A stretch of DNA of 64,000 nucleotides from Vibrio chagasii (GTDB lineage: Bacteria; Pseudomonadota; Gammaproteobacteria; Enterobacterales; Vibrionaceae): assembly GCA_041879415.1 (NCBI GenBank), contig CP090851.1, forward strand, positions 2,604,001 through 2,668,000, in the 5' to 3' direction. Both the position numbers and the translations under genes were made by a program. This document shows, one piece after another, positions 19,366 through 28,411 of this stretch (the first letter of the stretch is position 1; every line of letters begins with the position of its first letter). Under the pieces are notes generated by a model that saw only the letters and a list, made by a program, of their open reading frames with translations, did no database searches and was not told the DNA's origin.

Positions 19366-20589
19366 TTAACCTTTGATTGCATCCAGCATTCCCCACATCG
19401 GTAAGAAAATACCGAGAGCAAGAATCAACACCATGCCTGCTACTATGGTCAACAAGATCGGTTCTATTCTTGCGGTCAAGGTTTTCAGGTCATAATCGAC
19501 TTCTCGATCATAATAGTCAGCCACTTCAAGCAATAACTCATCGATACGACCAGTCTCTTCACCTACCGAGATCATTTGTATCACCAGCGGCGTGAAAATT
19601 TCGCTGTTAATCGCCGTCGAAGAAACCGTACTACCCGCTTCGATAGCCGACTTCATGGCTTGTACCCGCAGCTCTAAAAAGCGGTTATCCAAGGCTTCAG
19701 CAGATAGTGCTAAAGATTGATTGAGCGGCACACCCGCTTTCAGCATCAACGCAAAGGTACGCGAGAAACGTGACAGTAATGCTCGGTTCACGACCCCGCC
19801 GATGACAGGTATCTTTAAGCGAATCCTATCCCACTTCTCTAGGCCTTTATCCGTCTTAATCCAGGCTTTAAATGCAAAGATAAGACCAAAGATCACACCG
19901 AGCATGATCCCCCAGTAATTAACAAAGAACTCAGACATGCCAATTAAGATACGAGTCGGCAGTGGCAAATCGACACCAAACCGTGCAAACATACTGGAGA
20001 ACTGTGGAATAACCTTGATGTTAAGTATGAACATCGCGATCAAAATAAAGCTGATAACGAAGGTTGGGTAGCGCATCGCGGTCTTGATTCGCTTTCGAGT
20101 CTCGACTTCTTGTTCGTAGTAACCCGCTAATTGCAGCAAGGCCTGATCAAGACGACCTGTATTTTCACCAACACCGATCATCGAGACAAACAGTGGGCTA
20201 AACACTTTAGGGTGCATCTGCATCGACGCCGCTAAACCACGGCCATTGGTTAACTCAGCAACCACCTCTTCAAGCGCTGCCTTCAACTGCTTATTTTCAC
20301 AGTTTTGAGTCAGGCCTTTCATCGACCTTAACAATGGAACGCCCGCTTTAGTTAAGCTGTATAACTGACGGCAGAACAGTACCAGGACTTCAAGTGGCAC
20401 ACTCGGTGAGAATAGTGCAGAGACGTCCATATCCAATACGGAACCACCACTTTTCCCAAGCTTAATCGAGGTTGGGATAATCCCCTTACTCATCAAGCTT
20501 TCAGCGGCAAGATCTTCGCTATTCGCGTCTAATTGACCACTGACTTGGCTGCCATCAGAGCTTCGACCTACATAACGATACGTTGGCAT
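19366..20589 (-). CDS. mshG: MSHA inner-membrane platform protein MshG
   Basis: This 407-residue PilC/GspF-family protein is the integral platform that couples the MshE ATPase to pilin insertion. It starts MPTYRYVGRSSDGSQVSGQ, the usual N-terminus. It has two homologous T2SS_F domains (about 70–195 and 270–395), each with the LLxAGVPLxxS-type signature (LTKAGVPLLRSM, MLKAGVPLNQSL) and the GExTGxLD motif (GENTGRLDQAL, GEETGRIDELL). Three membrane segments are apparent. It lies 12 bases after mshE. Confidence 0.95.
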   Translation of the reverse strand: MPTYRYVGRSSDGSQVSGQLDANSEDLAAESLMSKGIIPTSIKLGKSGGSVLDMDVSALFSPSVPLEVLVLFCRQLYSLTKAGVPLLRSMKGLTQNCENKQLKAALEEVVAELTNGRGLAASMQMHPKVFSPLFVSMIGVGENTGRLDQALLQLAGYYEQEVETRKRIKTAMRYPTFVISFILIAMFILNIKVIPQFSSMFARFGVDLPLPTRILIGMSEFFVNYWGIMLGVIFGLIFAFKAWIKTDKGLEKWDRIRLKIPVIGGVVNRALLSRFSRTFALMLKAGVPLNQSLALSAEALDNRFLELRVQAMKSAIEAGSTVSSTAINSEIFTPLVIQMISVGEETGRIDELLLEVADYYDREVDYDLKTLTARIEPILLTIVAGMVLILALGIFLPMWGMLDAIKG

Positions 20590-20601
20590 ATCACTCTACC
20601 C

Positions 20602-22326
20602 CTACAGATAAATTGGGTCAGTTGAACCAGACGCGTCACCTTCGCCGAGGTTCATTATCTCGTCGAGGCTCACTACGCCCTGCAAAGCCAACTCCATCGC
20701 AGAGGCTAATAGAGGTTTGTAATTTTCAGACTGTCTTGCGGTTTGAGCAAAACCAACTGCATCATTAGCTCTCAAAGCATCCATCATGTTGTGCTCAAGC
20801 TCCAACATCTCGAATACACCGATACGCCCGCGATACCCGGTTAAGTTACAGTTCTGACAACCACGTCCTTTCATGAAAGGGACACCGACTTGATTCGGGA
20901 AACGAACGCTCAGCCACTGTTTGCGCGCCTCATCCAACTCGTCATCAACTTTACAGTCGGTACAAACTTTACGAACCAATCGCTGCGCCACTACCGCACG
21001 AACTGCACTCGCAACTAAGTAACCAGGTGCCCCCATATCCATCATACGCAGTGCACTGTCTACCGCATCGTTGGTGTGAAGGGTACTTAGCACTAAGTGA
21101 CCGGTAAGTGCTGCTCTCAAACCAATCTCAACCGTCTCATGGTCACGCATCTCACCAATAAGAATGATATCGGGATCCTGACGTAAAAAGGTTCTTAAGA
21201 TCGTAGAGAAGTCGAGATTGATTTTAGGATTAACCTGCACTTGGTTGATTCTAGGCAGGCGGTATTCCACCGGGTCTTCCGCAGTAATAATTTTTTTACC
21301 CGGCTCATTCAGTTCACTTAGCGCACCATAAAGGGTGGTTGTTTTACCCGAGCCCGTAGGACCTGTGACTAGAATCATTCCGTGCGGGCGGCGTAATTGT
21401 TTACGAAGACGAACCAGCAGGTCACTCGGGATACCCGACGCTTCCAATTTACGTAAACCAGCAGACTGGTTAAGCAGACGCATAACCACAGATTCACCGT
21501 GCTGCACTGGCATCGTCGACATACGAATATCGACAGACTGACCTTTCGCTCGAATATTGAAGCGACCATCTTGAGGAAGGCGCTTCTCTGAGATATCAAG
21601 GTTTGCCATCAGCTTTAAACGTAATACCAACGCAGAAGCGATATTCACTTCGTTAAGGAGAGTTTCATGTAACACGCCATCGATACGCTGACGAAGACGT
21701 AGCACATTAGAATCAGGTTCAATATGGATATCGGAAGCACCCACTTGAATCGCATCTTCAAACAGCGAGTTGATCAGTTTAACCACTGTCACTTCATCAC
21801 TGTCTTCTTCTGCGATATCAAAATCGAAAGCTTCATTAACTTGGTGCTCTGCATGAAGCTGCTCAGCAAATGAGGCGATCTCTTTGGTTCTACGGTAGTA
21901 GCGATCAAACCCATCAACCAATTGTCTTTCTGGCGCCACAACAAACTCAAGTGCGTAATCACCTAATTGGCCAAGCAGTGATTCCTGAGCAAACAGATCC
22001 GCAGGATCACTCATAGCCACACGCAGCGTGTCACCTTGTCGACCAATAACCAATGCGCGAAGACGGCGGGCATGTACTTCAGGTAAAAGCTGAACCGCTT
22101 CAACATCAACGTTCGCTCGACTTAGATCGATAAGAGGAATAGCAAGCTGTTGCGACAAAAAACTCAGCATTTGCTGTTCAGACAAGAAGCCTAGTTCGAT
22201 CAGTGCATCACCAAGCTTACGACCAGTACTTTTTTGAGAAGCAAGCGCTTGTTCGACTTGAGCCTCAGTGATGATGCCTTCCTCAACAAGCAAATCACCT
22301 AGCCTTTTTCTTAATCTAATTTGCAT
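20602..22326 (-). CDS. mshE: MSHA pilus extension ATPase MshE (c-di-GMP binding)
   Basis: This 574-residue GspE/PilB-type hexameric ATPase powers MSHA pilus extension. Residues 8–31 and 36–60 hold the two RLGxxL…LxxQ motifs of the MshEN domain (RLGDLLVEEG, RKLGDALIELG), which bind c-di-GMP in V. cholerae MshE (established for the family). Walker A is GPTGSGKTTT, the Asp box IITAEDPVEY, Walker B IILIGEMRD and the His box LSTLHTND. The four zinc cysteines occur as CTDC and CQNC near residues 480 and 512. It overlaps the mshN end by 11 bases. Confidence 0.97.
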   Translation of the reverse strand: MQIRLRKRLGDLLVEEGIITEAQVEQALASQKSTGRKLGDALIELGFLSEQQMLSFLSQQLAIPLIDLSRANVDVEAVQLLPEVHARRLRALVIGRQGDTLRVAMSDPADLFAQESLLGQLGDYALEFVVAPERQLVDGFDRYYRRTKEIASFAEQLHAEHQVNEAFDFDIAEEDSDEVTVVKLINSLFEDAIQVGASDIHIEPDSNVLRLRQRIDGVLHETLLNEVNIASALVLRLKLMANLDISEKRLPQDGRFNIRAKGQSVDIRMSTMPVQHGESVVMRLLNQSAGLRKLEASGIPSDLLVRLRKQLRRPHGMILVTGPTGSGKTTTLYGALSELNEPGKKIITAEDPVEYRLPRINQVQVNPKINLDFSTILRTFLRQDPDIILIGEMRDHETVEIGLRAALTGHLVLSTLHTNDAVDSALRMMDMGAPGYLVASAVRAVVAQRLVRKVCTDCKVDDELDEARKQWLSVRFPNQVGVPFMKGRGCQNCNLTGYRGRIGVFEMLELEHNMMDALRANDAVGFAQTARQSENYKPLLASAMELALQGVVSLDEIMNLGEGDASGSTDPIYL

Positions 22327-23461
22327 TGCTGCTCTCCTCTAAAGCACTGATTATTTTCAATCGGTCACGCACAAAGCTTTGTGATTGAGATGAGATACCG
22401 ACTCGAGTTAACGCACCTTGGTATGATTGTCTTGCTGCAGCGAAATCTAACTGTCGCTCTTGCTGTATCGCTAAACCTAACCACCAGCGAGCGTTCTCAG
22501 AATCAATCTCGACCAGCTTTTGGTAACTCTCCAGTGCTATTTCTTCTTGCTGTGACTTTTGGCTCAGCGCAGCACGCATTGCTAAGTATTCTTGAGTTGG
22601 ATGCGGAGGCATATGTATTAGAGGGCTTAACGCTGCTTCTGCTTGGTCCGCTTTAACCAACAGTTTTGATAAACCCAAACGTAGCTTTTCACTATTGATG
22701 TTGAGCTTAATACCCGACTGAAAAAGTTCGTAAGCTTTGCGAGTATCGCCCTTGCCGAAATAGAGAATGGCGAGCTTTTGACGAACATCCTCATTTCTTG
22801 GCGTATAACGAAGTGCTTCGTTGTACCCCTTCAATGCACCAGTAAGATCATTGGCATCCAGCGCTTTCTGAGCTCGCCCTTGAGCATTTACAGAAAGCTG
22901 CTCTGGGGTCAGTTCTACTTGTTCAATCAGTATTCCACTGTTTTCTGAATCTTTTGGCTCATCAGAAATAGAAGCTGGGCTGCTCTTCACAACACTCGCA
23001 ATCAAGGCCGGCTCAGGAGCTTGTGTCGTATTTACTTTTGTTGTTGCTGTCGGTTTCGCTTGTACCTGAGGTTTTGTTATTTGTGGCGTTTTAACCACTG
23101 CATCCACAACTGGCACCTGAGTTCGAGAGCTCGTATCTGAGCTTGCTTGAGTTAGATAAGAAGAATCGACCGTCACTAACTTCTTAGTTGGCGATGACGG
23201 AGCTTGAGTAACAATTGCAGGTACTTCTGGCGAGCTGTCTACAATAGAAACCTGAACCTGCCTATCTCGAGTAGAAATTGAGTTATCGACCGTTGGGCCC
23301 TGTGATATCGCCCAACCGCCCATGGCCAAGCTCAGAGTAAAACCTGCAGCTACCCACACCAATGGTGATCGCGTTTTTACCTTAGGAACGACTGCGGCTT
23401 CTATTGCTGTCGCTGATTTTTTCTTTGCCAATTCAGACAAGGCGTTATTAATGACACTCAT
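22316..23461 (-). CDS. mshN: MSHA biogenesis protein MshN (TPR protein)
   Basis: This protein of about 381 residues has a short cytoplasmic N-terminus (MSVINNALSELAKKKSA), a membrane segment (VWVAAGFTLSLAMGGWAI), a Ser/Thr/Pro/Val-rich periplasmic linker to about residue 190, and tetratricopeptide repeats from about 195 to the end (DLTGALKGYNEALRYTPRN and following). The layout resembles TPR partners of pilus and secretin assembly. I start at ATG 23461, two bases after the mshM stop; a GTG six codons earlier overlaps mshM. It probably acts with MshM and the secretin MshL. Confidence 0.9.
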   Translation of the reverse strand: MSVINNALSELAKKKSATAIEAAVVPKVKTRSPLVWVAAGFTLSLAMGGWAISQGPTVDNSISTRDRQVQVSIVDSSPEVPAIVTQAPSSPTKKLVTVDSSYLTQASSDTSSRTQVPVVDAVVKTPQITKPQVQAKPTATTKVNTTQAPEPALIASVVKSSPASISDEPKDSENSGILIEQVELTPEQLSVNAQGRAQKALDANDLTGALKGYNEALRYTPRNEDVRQKLAILYFGKGDTRKAYELFQSGIKLNINSEKLRLGLSKLLVKADQAEAALSPLIHMPPHPTQEYLAMRAALSQKSQQEEIALESYQKLVEIDSENARWWLGLAIQQERQLDFAAARQSYQGALTRVGISSQSQSFVRDRLKIISALEESSNAN

Positions 23462-23463
23462 AA

Positions 23464-24303
23464 TTAATTCCAACCCCACAGTATTGGCGTTTTAAATTTG
23501 GGCTTACACACATCGTAAGTTTCATGCATCGCAGAGAACAGATGTTGGTTATCGATATTTTTTTTGCTTTCACTGAACGACAACAGTAAAGCCTTGTGGC
23601 ATAGCTGATTTATCAGCCTTGGGATACCTAGTGAAGAACGACAGATCGCCTTTTTTTGATTCAAACTGAACAGTTCTGGGTTACCACCAGATTTAGCAAT
23701 TCGGTTATCAATATAAGCTACCGTCTCATCAAGAGTTAGCGCCCTTAATGTCGAACTAAAAGTGATTCTTTGACGAAATTGTCTTAGATGATAAGCCTCT
23801 AAACGAGCGTCTAGTTCTGGCTGCCCAAGTAACACTATCTGAAGTAATTTCTTGTTTTCAGTTTCCAGATTGCCGAACAGTCTCAATGTCTCTAGTGCTT
23901 CGTCAGAGAGAGCTTGTGCTTCGTCAATAATCGCAACCACTCTTAAGCCTGAGTTATGCAGTTCAATCAACTTATGTTGAATGTTATCAACCAGCGTGGC
24001 TTCGTTCTCAATAGCTAGATCAAGCTCTTTGGCGACAGCATGACGCAAGTCAGTTCCGGACAACACAGGGTTTGGAAAGTAAATTAATGCGGTACAGTCT
24101 TTTAGGTGATTGACCAACATCCGACAAACCATAGTCTTACCGGTGCCGACTTCTCCAGTCACCTTGATGACGCCCTCTCCCATCTCTAACGCCGAAATGA
24201 CCGTTTGAATCGCCTCAAAATGCGGGGCTAATCCGTAAAAAAAATCGGTATTCGGCGTTAAGGTAAATGGCAACTGTTCAAAACCAAAATGAGCTTGATA
24301 CAT
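23464..24303 (-). CDS. mshM: MSHA biogenesis ATPase MshM (ExeA-like AAA protein)
   Basis: This 279-residue AAA ATPase of the ExeA/GspA family starts MYQAHFGFEQLPFTLTPNT. The FGF…PF.L.P motif is typical. Walker A is GEVGTGKTMV and Walker B is VVAIIDEAQAL, with arginines in LRQFRQRITF. ExeA-type proteins help secretins assemble by acting on peptidoglycan; here it lacks the C-terminal peptidoglycan domain, a role perhaps taken by MshN. It lies between mshL and mshN. Confidence 0.92.
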   Translation of the reverse strand: MYQAHFGFEQLPFTLTPNTDFFYGLAPHFEAIQTVISALEMGEGVIKVTGEVGTGKTMVCRMLVNHLKDCTALIYFPNPVLSGTDLRHAVAKELDLAIENEATLVDNIQHKLIELHNSGLRVVAIIDEAQALSDEALETLRLFGNLETENKKLLQIVLLGQPELDARLEAYHLRQFRQRITFSSTLRALTLDETVAYIDNRIAKSGGNPELFSLNQKKAICRSSLGIPRLINQLCHKALLLSFSESKKNIDNQHLFSAMHETYDVCKPKFKTPILWGWN

Positions 24304-24350
24304 AGATTCACCCGACTTAGTGAAGCGCTGCCAATTGAGAAAGTAAGCAA

Positions 24351-25979
24351 TTACTCTTCATCAGGGAACCATTGCTGAAGCAGATCACGAGAACGCTCTA
24401 ACTCAGATTGCCAAGTATTCACACCCACAACGGTCGGTTTAAGCAAGATCACGAGCTCAGTCTTTTGCGTCAACTGATTTGTATTGCGGAACAAGTGACC
24501 CAAAGCTGGGATATCACCTAAGAATGGAACTTTAGAAGTCACATCACTGGTGTTTGATTTCATCAGACCACCAATAACAACCACATCACCATCTCGCGCT
24601 CGAATCACCGAATCAGACTCACGAATAGAGCTTTTCGCCAAAGGAAGTTGCACGACGCCCGTAGTTGAACCGAGGTTGAGCTCTTTAACTTCTTCTTCTA
24701 CCTCGATAACCGCAGGATGGACATGCAGGAATACATTGCCTTTATCGTCAATCTGAGGCGTTACATCTAAAGAGATGCCCGAGAAGAATGGTGTCAGCTC
24801 GACCTCAGGGGCAACATTAGCATTATCACCACTACCCACAGCGCTTGATAAGTCAGTTACGTAGTATTCGTCAGTACCAACTTTGATCACCGCTTTTTGG
24901 TTATTTGACGCAGTGACTCTTGGGCTCGATAGAACATTCAAATCACCTTGAGTGTCCATAAAGCTCAATACCGCTTCAAAGCTACCATCTGAAATCGTTA
25001 CGTTAGTTTGTCCACCGAGCAATGAGCTAATCGCATCAAGTGGAGGTAATGTCCCACCAGGGCGCTCAACCACTACACCACCGCTACCAATCGATTTAGA
25101 TAAGTTCGACCAGCTGATACCCTGCTGGTAGCCATCGCTCAACGTCACTTCCATGATTTTGGCTTCAAGGATAACTTGACGTTGCAAGCGCTGTTGAGAT
25201 ACACCTAAGAACTCGCGAACCTCACGAATCTCATCAGGGAATGCACGGACTGTAATCACACTCGCTTGTGGCGTCACGACAACACTTTGCCCATTTCCAG
25301 AACCAATTAGGTGTGCAACCGCAGCCTCAAGCTGTGGCCAGAAATCACTTTCAGAAGTGGTCTCAATCTCAGTGCCACCGTTCGAGGTAGAGTTTGAATT
25401 GTTTGAAGAGTTCGATGAATTTGAGTCAGAACTTGAAGAGCTCGATGAACTGTTGTCTGAATTAGAGATCGTACCCGTCGTTATCGTAGTCAATGAGCGA
25501 CCAGCACGTTTAACCTGTAAGTAGTCGACAGGGATCGTCACCGTACGAAGGCCCGCAGGGTAAACTTGAATCACCTTGCCACGCTTTTCAATATCGTAGC
25601 CATACATATCCTGAGCCACAGCCAGCACTTCATCTAGCGTCACATCCGTTAGGTTCAACGTAAGCTTTCCAGACACACTTGGATGAATCGCTGCGCTGTA
25701 TTCTGTGCCTTTCACTAAACTAGCAAAGAAGGTTCTCGCTTCGACACCTTTTGCTTGAATACGAAAACGCTTCACTGTCTCCATTCCCGGAGACATAGCA
25801 TCGGAATTAAGCTGAGGCATAAGATCATCTTGTACAGACGAAGGCAGCTCATGAAGCGCCTTGCTGTTCGCTTCATTAATAGATTCGTTTAAAGACTCTT
25901 TTATTTCAACAGGATCACGATGCCCCATCGAACAGCCGACCAAAGATGACACTAGGATTGCTACTACAAGTTTACGCAT
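24351..25979 (-). CDS. mshL: MSHA outer-membrane secretin MshL
   Basis: This 542-residue secretin forms the outer-membrane channel for the MSHA pilus. ATG 25979 gives a lipoprotein signal (MRKLVVAILVSSLVGCS) with lipobox LVGC, and GAGTGAAG lies upstream; a TTG start four codons earlier is less likely. The N domains run from about 60 to 290 and the beta-barrel secretin domain occupies about 300–530 (VVVIGGLMKS and VPFLGDIPALGHLF are the signature). Between the N domains is a Ser/Asn-rich stretch, residues about 172–201, almost wholly S, N, D and T. It follows mshK closely. Confidence 0.95.
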   Translation of the reverse strand: MRKLVVAILVSSLVGCSMGHRDPVEIKESLNESINEANSKALHELPSSVQDDLMPQLNSDAMSPGMETVKRFRIQAKGVEARTFFASLVKGTEYSAAIHPSVSGKLTLNLTDVTLDEVLAVAQDMYGYDIEKRGKVIQVYPAGLRTVTIPVDYLQVKRAGRSLTTITTGTISNSDNSSSSSSSSDSNSSNSSNNSNSTSNGGTEIETTSESDFWPQLEAAVAHLIGSGNGQSVVVTPQASVITVRAFPDEIREVREFLGVSQQRLQRQVILEAKIMEVTLSDGYQQGISWSNLSKSIGSGGVVVERPGGTLPPLDAISSLLGGQTNVTISDGSFEAVLSFMDTQGDLNVLSSPRVTASNNQKAVIKVGTDEYYVTDLSSAVGSGDNANVAPEVELTPFFSGISLDVTPQIDDKGNVFLHVHPAVIEVEEEVKELNLGSTTGVVQLPLAKSSIRESDSVIRARDGDVVVIGGLMKSNTSDVTSKVPFLGDIPALGHLFRNTNQLTQKTELVILLKPTVVGVNTWQSELERSRDLLQQWFPDEE

Positions 25980-25994
25980 GTCTTCACTCAAACC

Positions 25995-26327
25995 TTAATT
26001 ATTCTTAATATCTAAAGAGAACATCTCTAATTTCCACTGCTTAGAGCTTCTCTGCAGAGTGACGTATTCTGAATCTATTTTCTTAACTCGATACCCTCTT
26101 ATCGTCTCCCCTTGAGCAACAATTTCACCATTGAGAATGGCGTAGCATGGCGTATCCGCTTTACACACGATACTTTCCAAAGACGGTAAACGATAATGAG
26201 TTGGCGCTTTCTTTGCCGGCGCTGTTTTTTGTTGAGGCGTCATCCAACCCAGAGGTGCAGTTGGATCTTGCTCAGCCGACGCCAGTGAACTGGCAAACAG
26301 TAATGGCAACAATAGAGTTCTAACCAC
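25995..26327 (-). CDS. mshK: MSHA biogenesis protein MshK (PilP/GspC-like)
   Basis: This 110-residue exported protein starts at GTG 26327 with AGGAG upstream. The signal peptide is MVRTLLLPLLFASSLASA, followed by the DPTAPLGW motif typical of pilus-assembly lipoprotein-like partners. The small C-terminal domain (YRLPSLESIVCK…AILNGEIVAQGE) resembles GspC/PilP homology-region folds that contact the secretin. It overlaps the mshJ end by eight bases. Confidence 0.9.
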   Translation of the reverse strand: MVRTLLLPLLFASSLASAEQDPTAPLGWMTPQQKTAPAKKAPTHYRLPSLESIVCKADTPCYAILNGEIVAQGETIRGYRVKKIDSEYVTLQRSSKQWKLEMFSLDIKNN

Positions 26328-26967
26328 CGATAAACTCCTGTCTGGTACCTAGTGTGTAAACCTCAAATACAAGTCGAGCTTTTGGGTATTCTTCTACTGT
26401 GTATTCAAATGTACGCCAGTAATAGCTCACAGGAAGAGACTCAAGCGCCTCAAGGTAAGCTGCAATGTCAAAGTAACTACCAGTCAATTCCATTCTCACC
26501 GGGTGAAGAAAGTAACCTGAATATTCACTGGTCTCTTTGTTGTTCGAGATCGCTTCTGGTTTAAGTGACTCCAACGACTCCAACTTCAAACCGTTACCTG
26601 CATTAAGTACACTTTCTAGCAGTTGCGACATTTGGGATGGCGAGATCAACCCATCAACCATTTCGGCAAGTTCAAGAGACAGCTCTTGGCTCTCTCGCAT
26701 CAACTTTTTGTATTCGAGGTTGATCTCTTTATCAGGGTCTTTGTTCAATTTAGCTTGCAGAACAAGTAACTCACCTTGCTGCCTCTGATTTGACTGAGTC
26801 AAACTCGTCATTTTAGCGTTTTTAGCTTGCAATTCGAGGTATGCAGGCTCCACCAATAAGGTAAATAGCAACATGGAGAGACCAACGAAACCACACACGA
26901 AAAGCAGCCACTTTTCTCTTGGGCTTAATGCAAGAAACTTATCGCTAAGTTGATTCCACTGCTGCAT
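26320..26967 (-). CDS. mshJ: MSHA biogenesis protein MshJ (PilO/GspM-like)
   Basis: This 215-residue protein has one N-terminal membrane segment (WLLFVCGFVGLSMLLFTLLV), a coiled coil (about 40–100) and a ferredoxin-like periplasmic domain, the layout of PilO/GspM in the alignment complex. It should pair with the C-terminal half of MshI. Its ATG overlaps the mshI stop by one base (TAATG). Confidence 0.92.
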   Translation of the reverse strand: MQQWNQLSDKFLALSPREKWLLFVCGFVGLSMLLFTLLVEPAYLELQAKNAKMTSLTQSNQRQQGELLVLQAKLNKDPDKEINLEYKKLMRESQELSLELAEMVDGLISPSQMSQLLESVLNAGNGLKLESLESLKPEAISNNKETSEYSGYFLHPVRMELTGSYFDIAAYLEALESLPVSYYWRTFEYTVEEYPKARLVFEVYTLGTRQEFIGG

Positions 26968-28409
26968 TACTTGCTCTCCCTACGAGTACTTAACTCAAAG
27001 GTCACCACGTCTTGATCATTACGACCTATTTTCAGTTTTTCAAAAGAACGGCCAACAAGATTAAGCTCATTTTTGAATTGACCAATCCAGTTAGGGACAA
27101 CATTAGCATTACGAGCTAAGCCACTCATATCTAGCGTGTCATGGGTCATATAGATGTGCGAAAGAGAGATGTCATTTCGGCCTAATTGAGCTAAGGAATT
27201 CATGACGCCAGAATACCCGACTTGCTGAGATTCGTCGTATTGCCCAACCGCCTTTAACGCCTCTTTCTTTGCTTGAGTCTCACGTTTGAGACGCTCAACT
27301 GCCGCTACTTTCTCAGGAGAAGGTTTATGTTGAGTTAACTTACTATTCAATTGGTTAACCTGCTTGTTAAGCTGGCTCGACTCTTGTTGCAGAGCTGTTA
27401 ATTCAGCATCTAAGTTGGAAGCTTGGTAGTTCATCACAAAGTAACTGCCAAGCAACAATGCACCAACCAATCCCCAACTCGCAGCGACATTCGCTAAAGT
27501 AAAATACTCTTTTTTAGGCTTTAAATGCTCAGGGTAAAGATTGACGTTGAACGCCTCTCTTTTAGCCGCAAGTTGAACCAACAAGCTTTCAGAGCTTTCA
27601 CGCTCTCCTTCAACGAGCAAAGAGACCGTTGAACTCAACGTGCTGTTTAACGCACTTTGTAATTCAGCTTCATCCTCTTCATCACAACAGATCTTGAGTT
27701 GATGAAGCTGCGTGCCTTTAATTTGAGAAGACAGATAATCAATAGAGCGTTGAAGCTCTAAGGCAAGACCATCTAATTGCAGAGCACTGGACGCCACTCC
27801 TGTTAAAGGGGGTACAACGCTACGGATGGTTCTTTGGAAGCAAACAGTATGTTCAACAAACGCCCCCAGCTTGAAGTGCGAATTAGTACTGCGTTGTAAA
27901 AGGATAAAGTTCGACAGTTCACCTGCACTATAACCCCAGATTTCATCTTCTGGCGCCACACCTTTTAGCTCAACTTGCGCCGAGTTCGTAATATTAACCA
28001 GCTTGTCTAGCAGCTTTTTCGGCAATACATAGACTTGTAGCTTATTCGAAGTTGGTAGAGCAACCGCACTCGCGGTGATCTCTGTAACTCTCTCCGCAAC
28101 AAGGTCTTTGAGTAGAAATGGCAAGGCAACCGACCATTCACTTTCTGGGATGTCCGGCTTATCAAGCTGATAGGTTTGGTAATAGTTAGCGCAAACAATA
28201 AGTTGAAGGCTATTGCTGGTAAACGCCTCACTATTCAACGATTTTTTCAGCGCACTTTCCCAGTCACCATTAACTAAAGGAATACTGGTTACTTGAGATT
28301 CTTGTTCCGTCGATGAAATATAGACAGCATCGTTACCCAGCATGACAACTTGAGTGTTGCCATTGCTTTTGCTTGGCTTTAATTTGTCTACAATCGCTTT
28401 AAAATTCAT
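26967..28409 (-). CDS. mshI: MSHA biogenesis protein MshI (PilM–PilN fusion, GspL-like)
   Basis: This 480-residue protein combines an actin-like cytoplasmic half (about 1–290, related to PilM/GspL) with a membrane segment (WGLVGALLLGSYFVMNY, about 310–327), a coiled coil (to about 390) and a PilN-like periplasmic domain. It thus supplies in one chain what PilM and PilN supply in other type IV pili, linking the MshE ATPase to the alignment complex. It begins two bases after the csrD stop, so csrD and the msh assembly genes form one transcription unit. Confidence 0.93.
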   Translation of the reverse strand: MNFKAIVDKLKPSKSNGNTQVVMLGNDAVYISSTEQESQVTSIPLVNGDWESALKKSLNSEAFTSNSLQLIVCANYYQTYQLDKPDIPESEWSVALPFLLKDLVAERVTEITASAVALPTSNKLQVYVLPKKLLDKLVNITNSAQVELKGVAPEDEIWGYSAGELSNFILLQRSTNSHFKLGAFVEHTVCFQRTIRSVVPPLTGVASSALQLDGLALELQRSIDYLSSQIKGTQLHQLKICCDEEDEAELQSALNSTLSSTVSLLVEGERESSESLLVQLAAKREAFNVNLYPEHLKPKKEYFTLANVAASWGLVGALLLGSYFVMNYQASNLDAELTALQQESSQLNKQVNQLNSKLTQHKPSPEKVAAVERLKRETQAKKEALKAVGQYDESQQVGYSGVMNSLAQLGRNDISLSHIYMTHDTLDMSGLARNANVVPNWIGQFKNELNLVGRSFEKLKIGRNDQDVVTFELSTRRESK

Positions 28410-28411
28410 AC

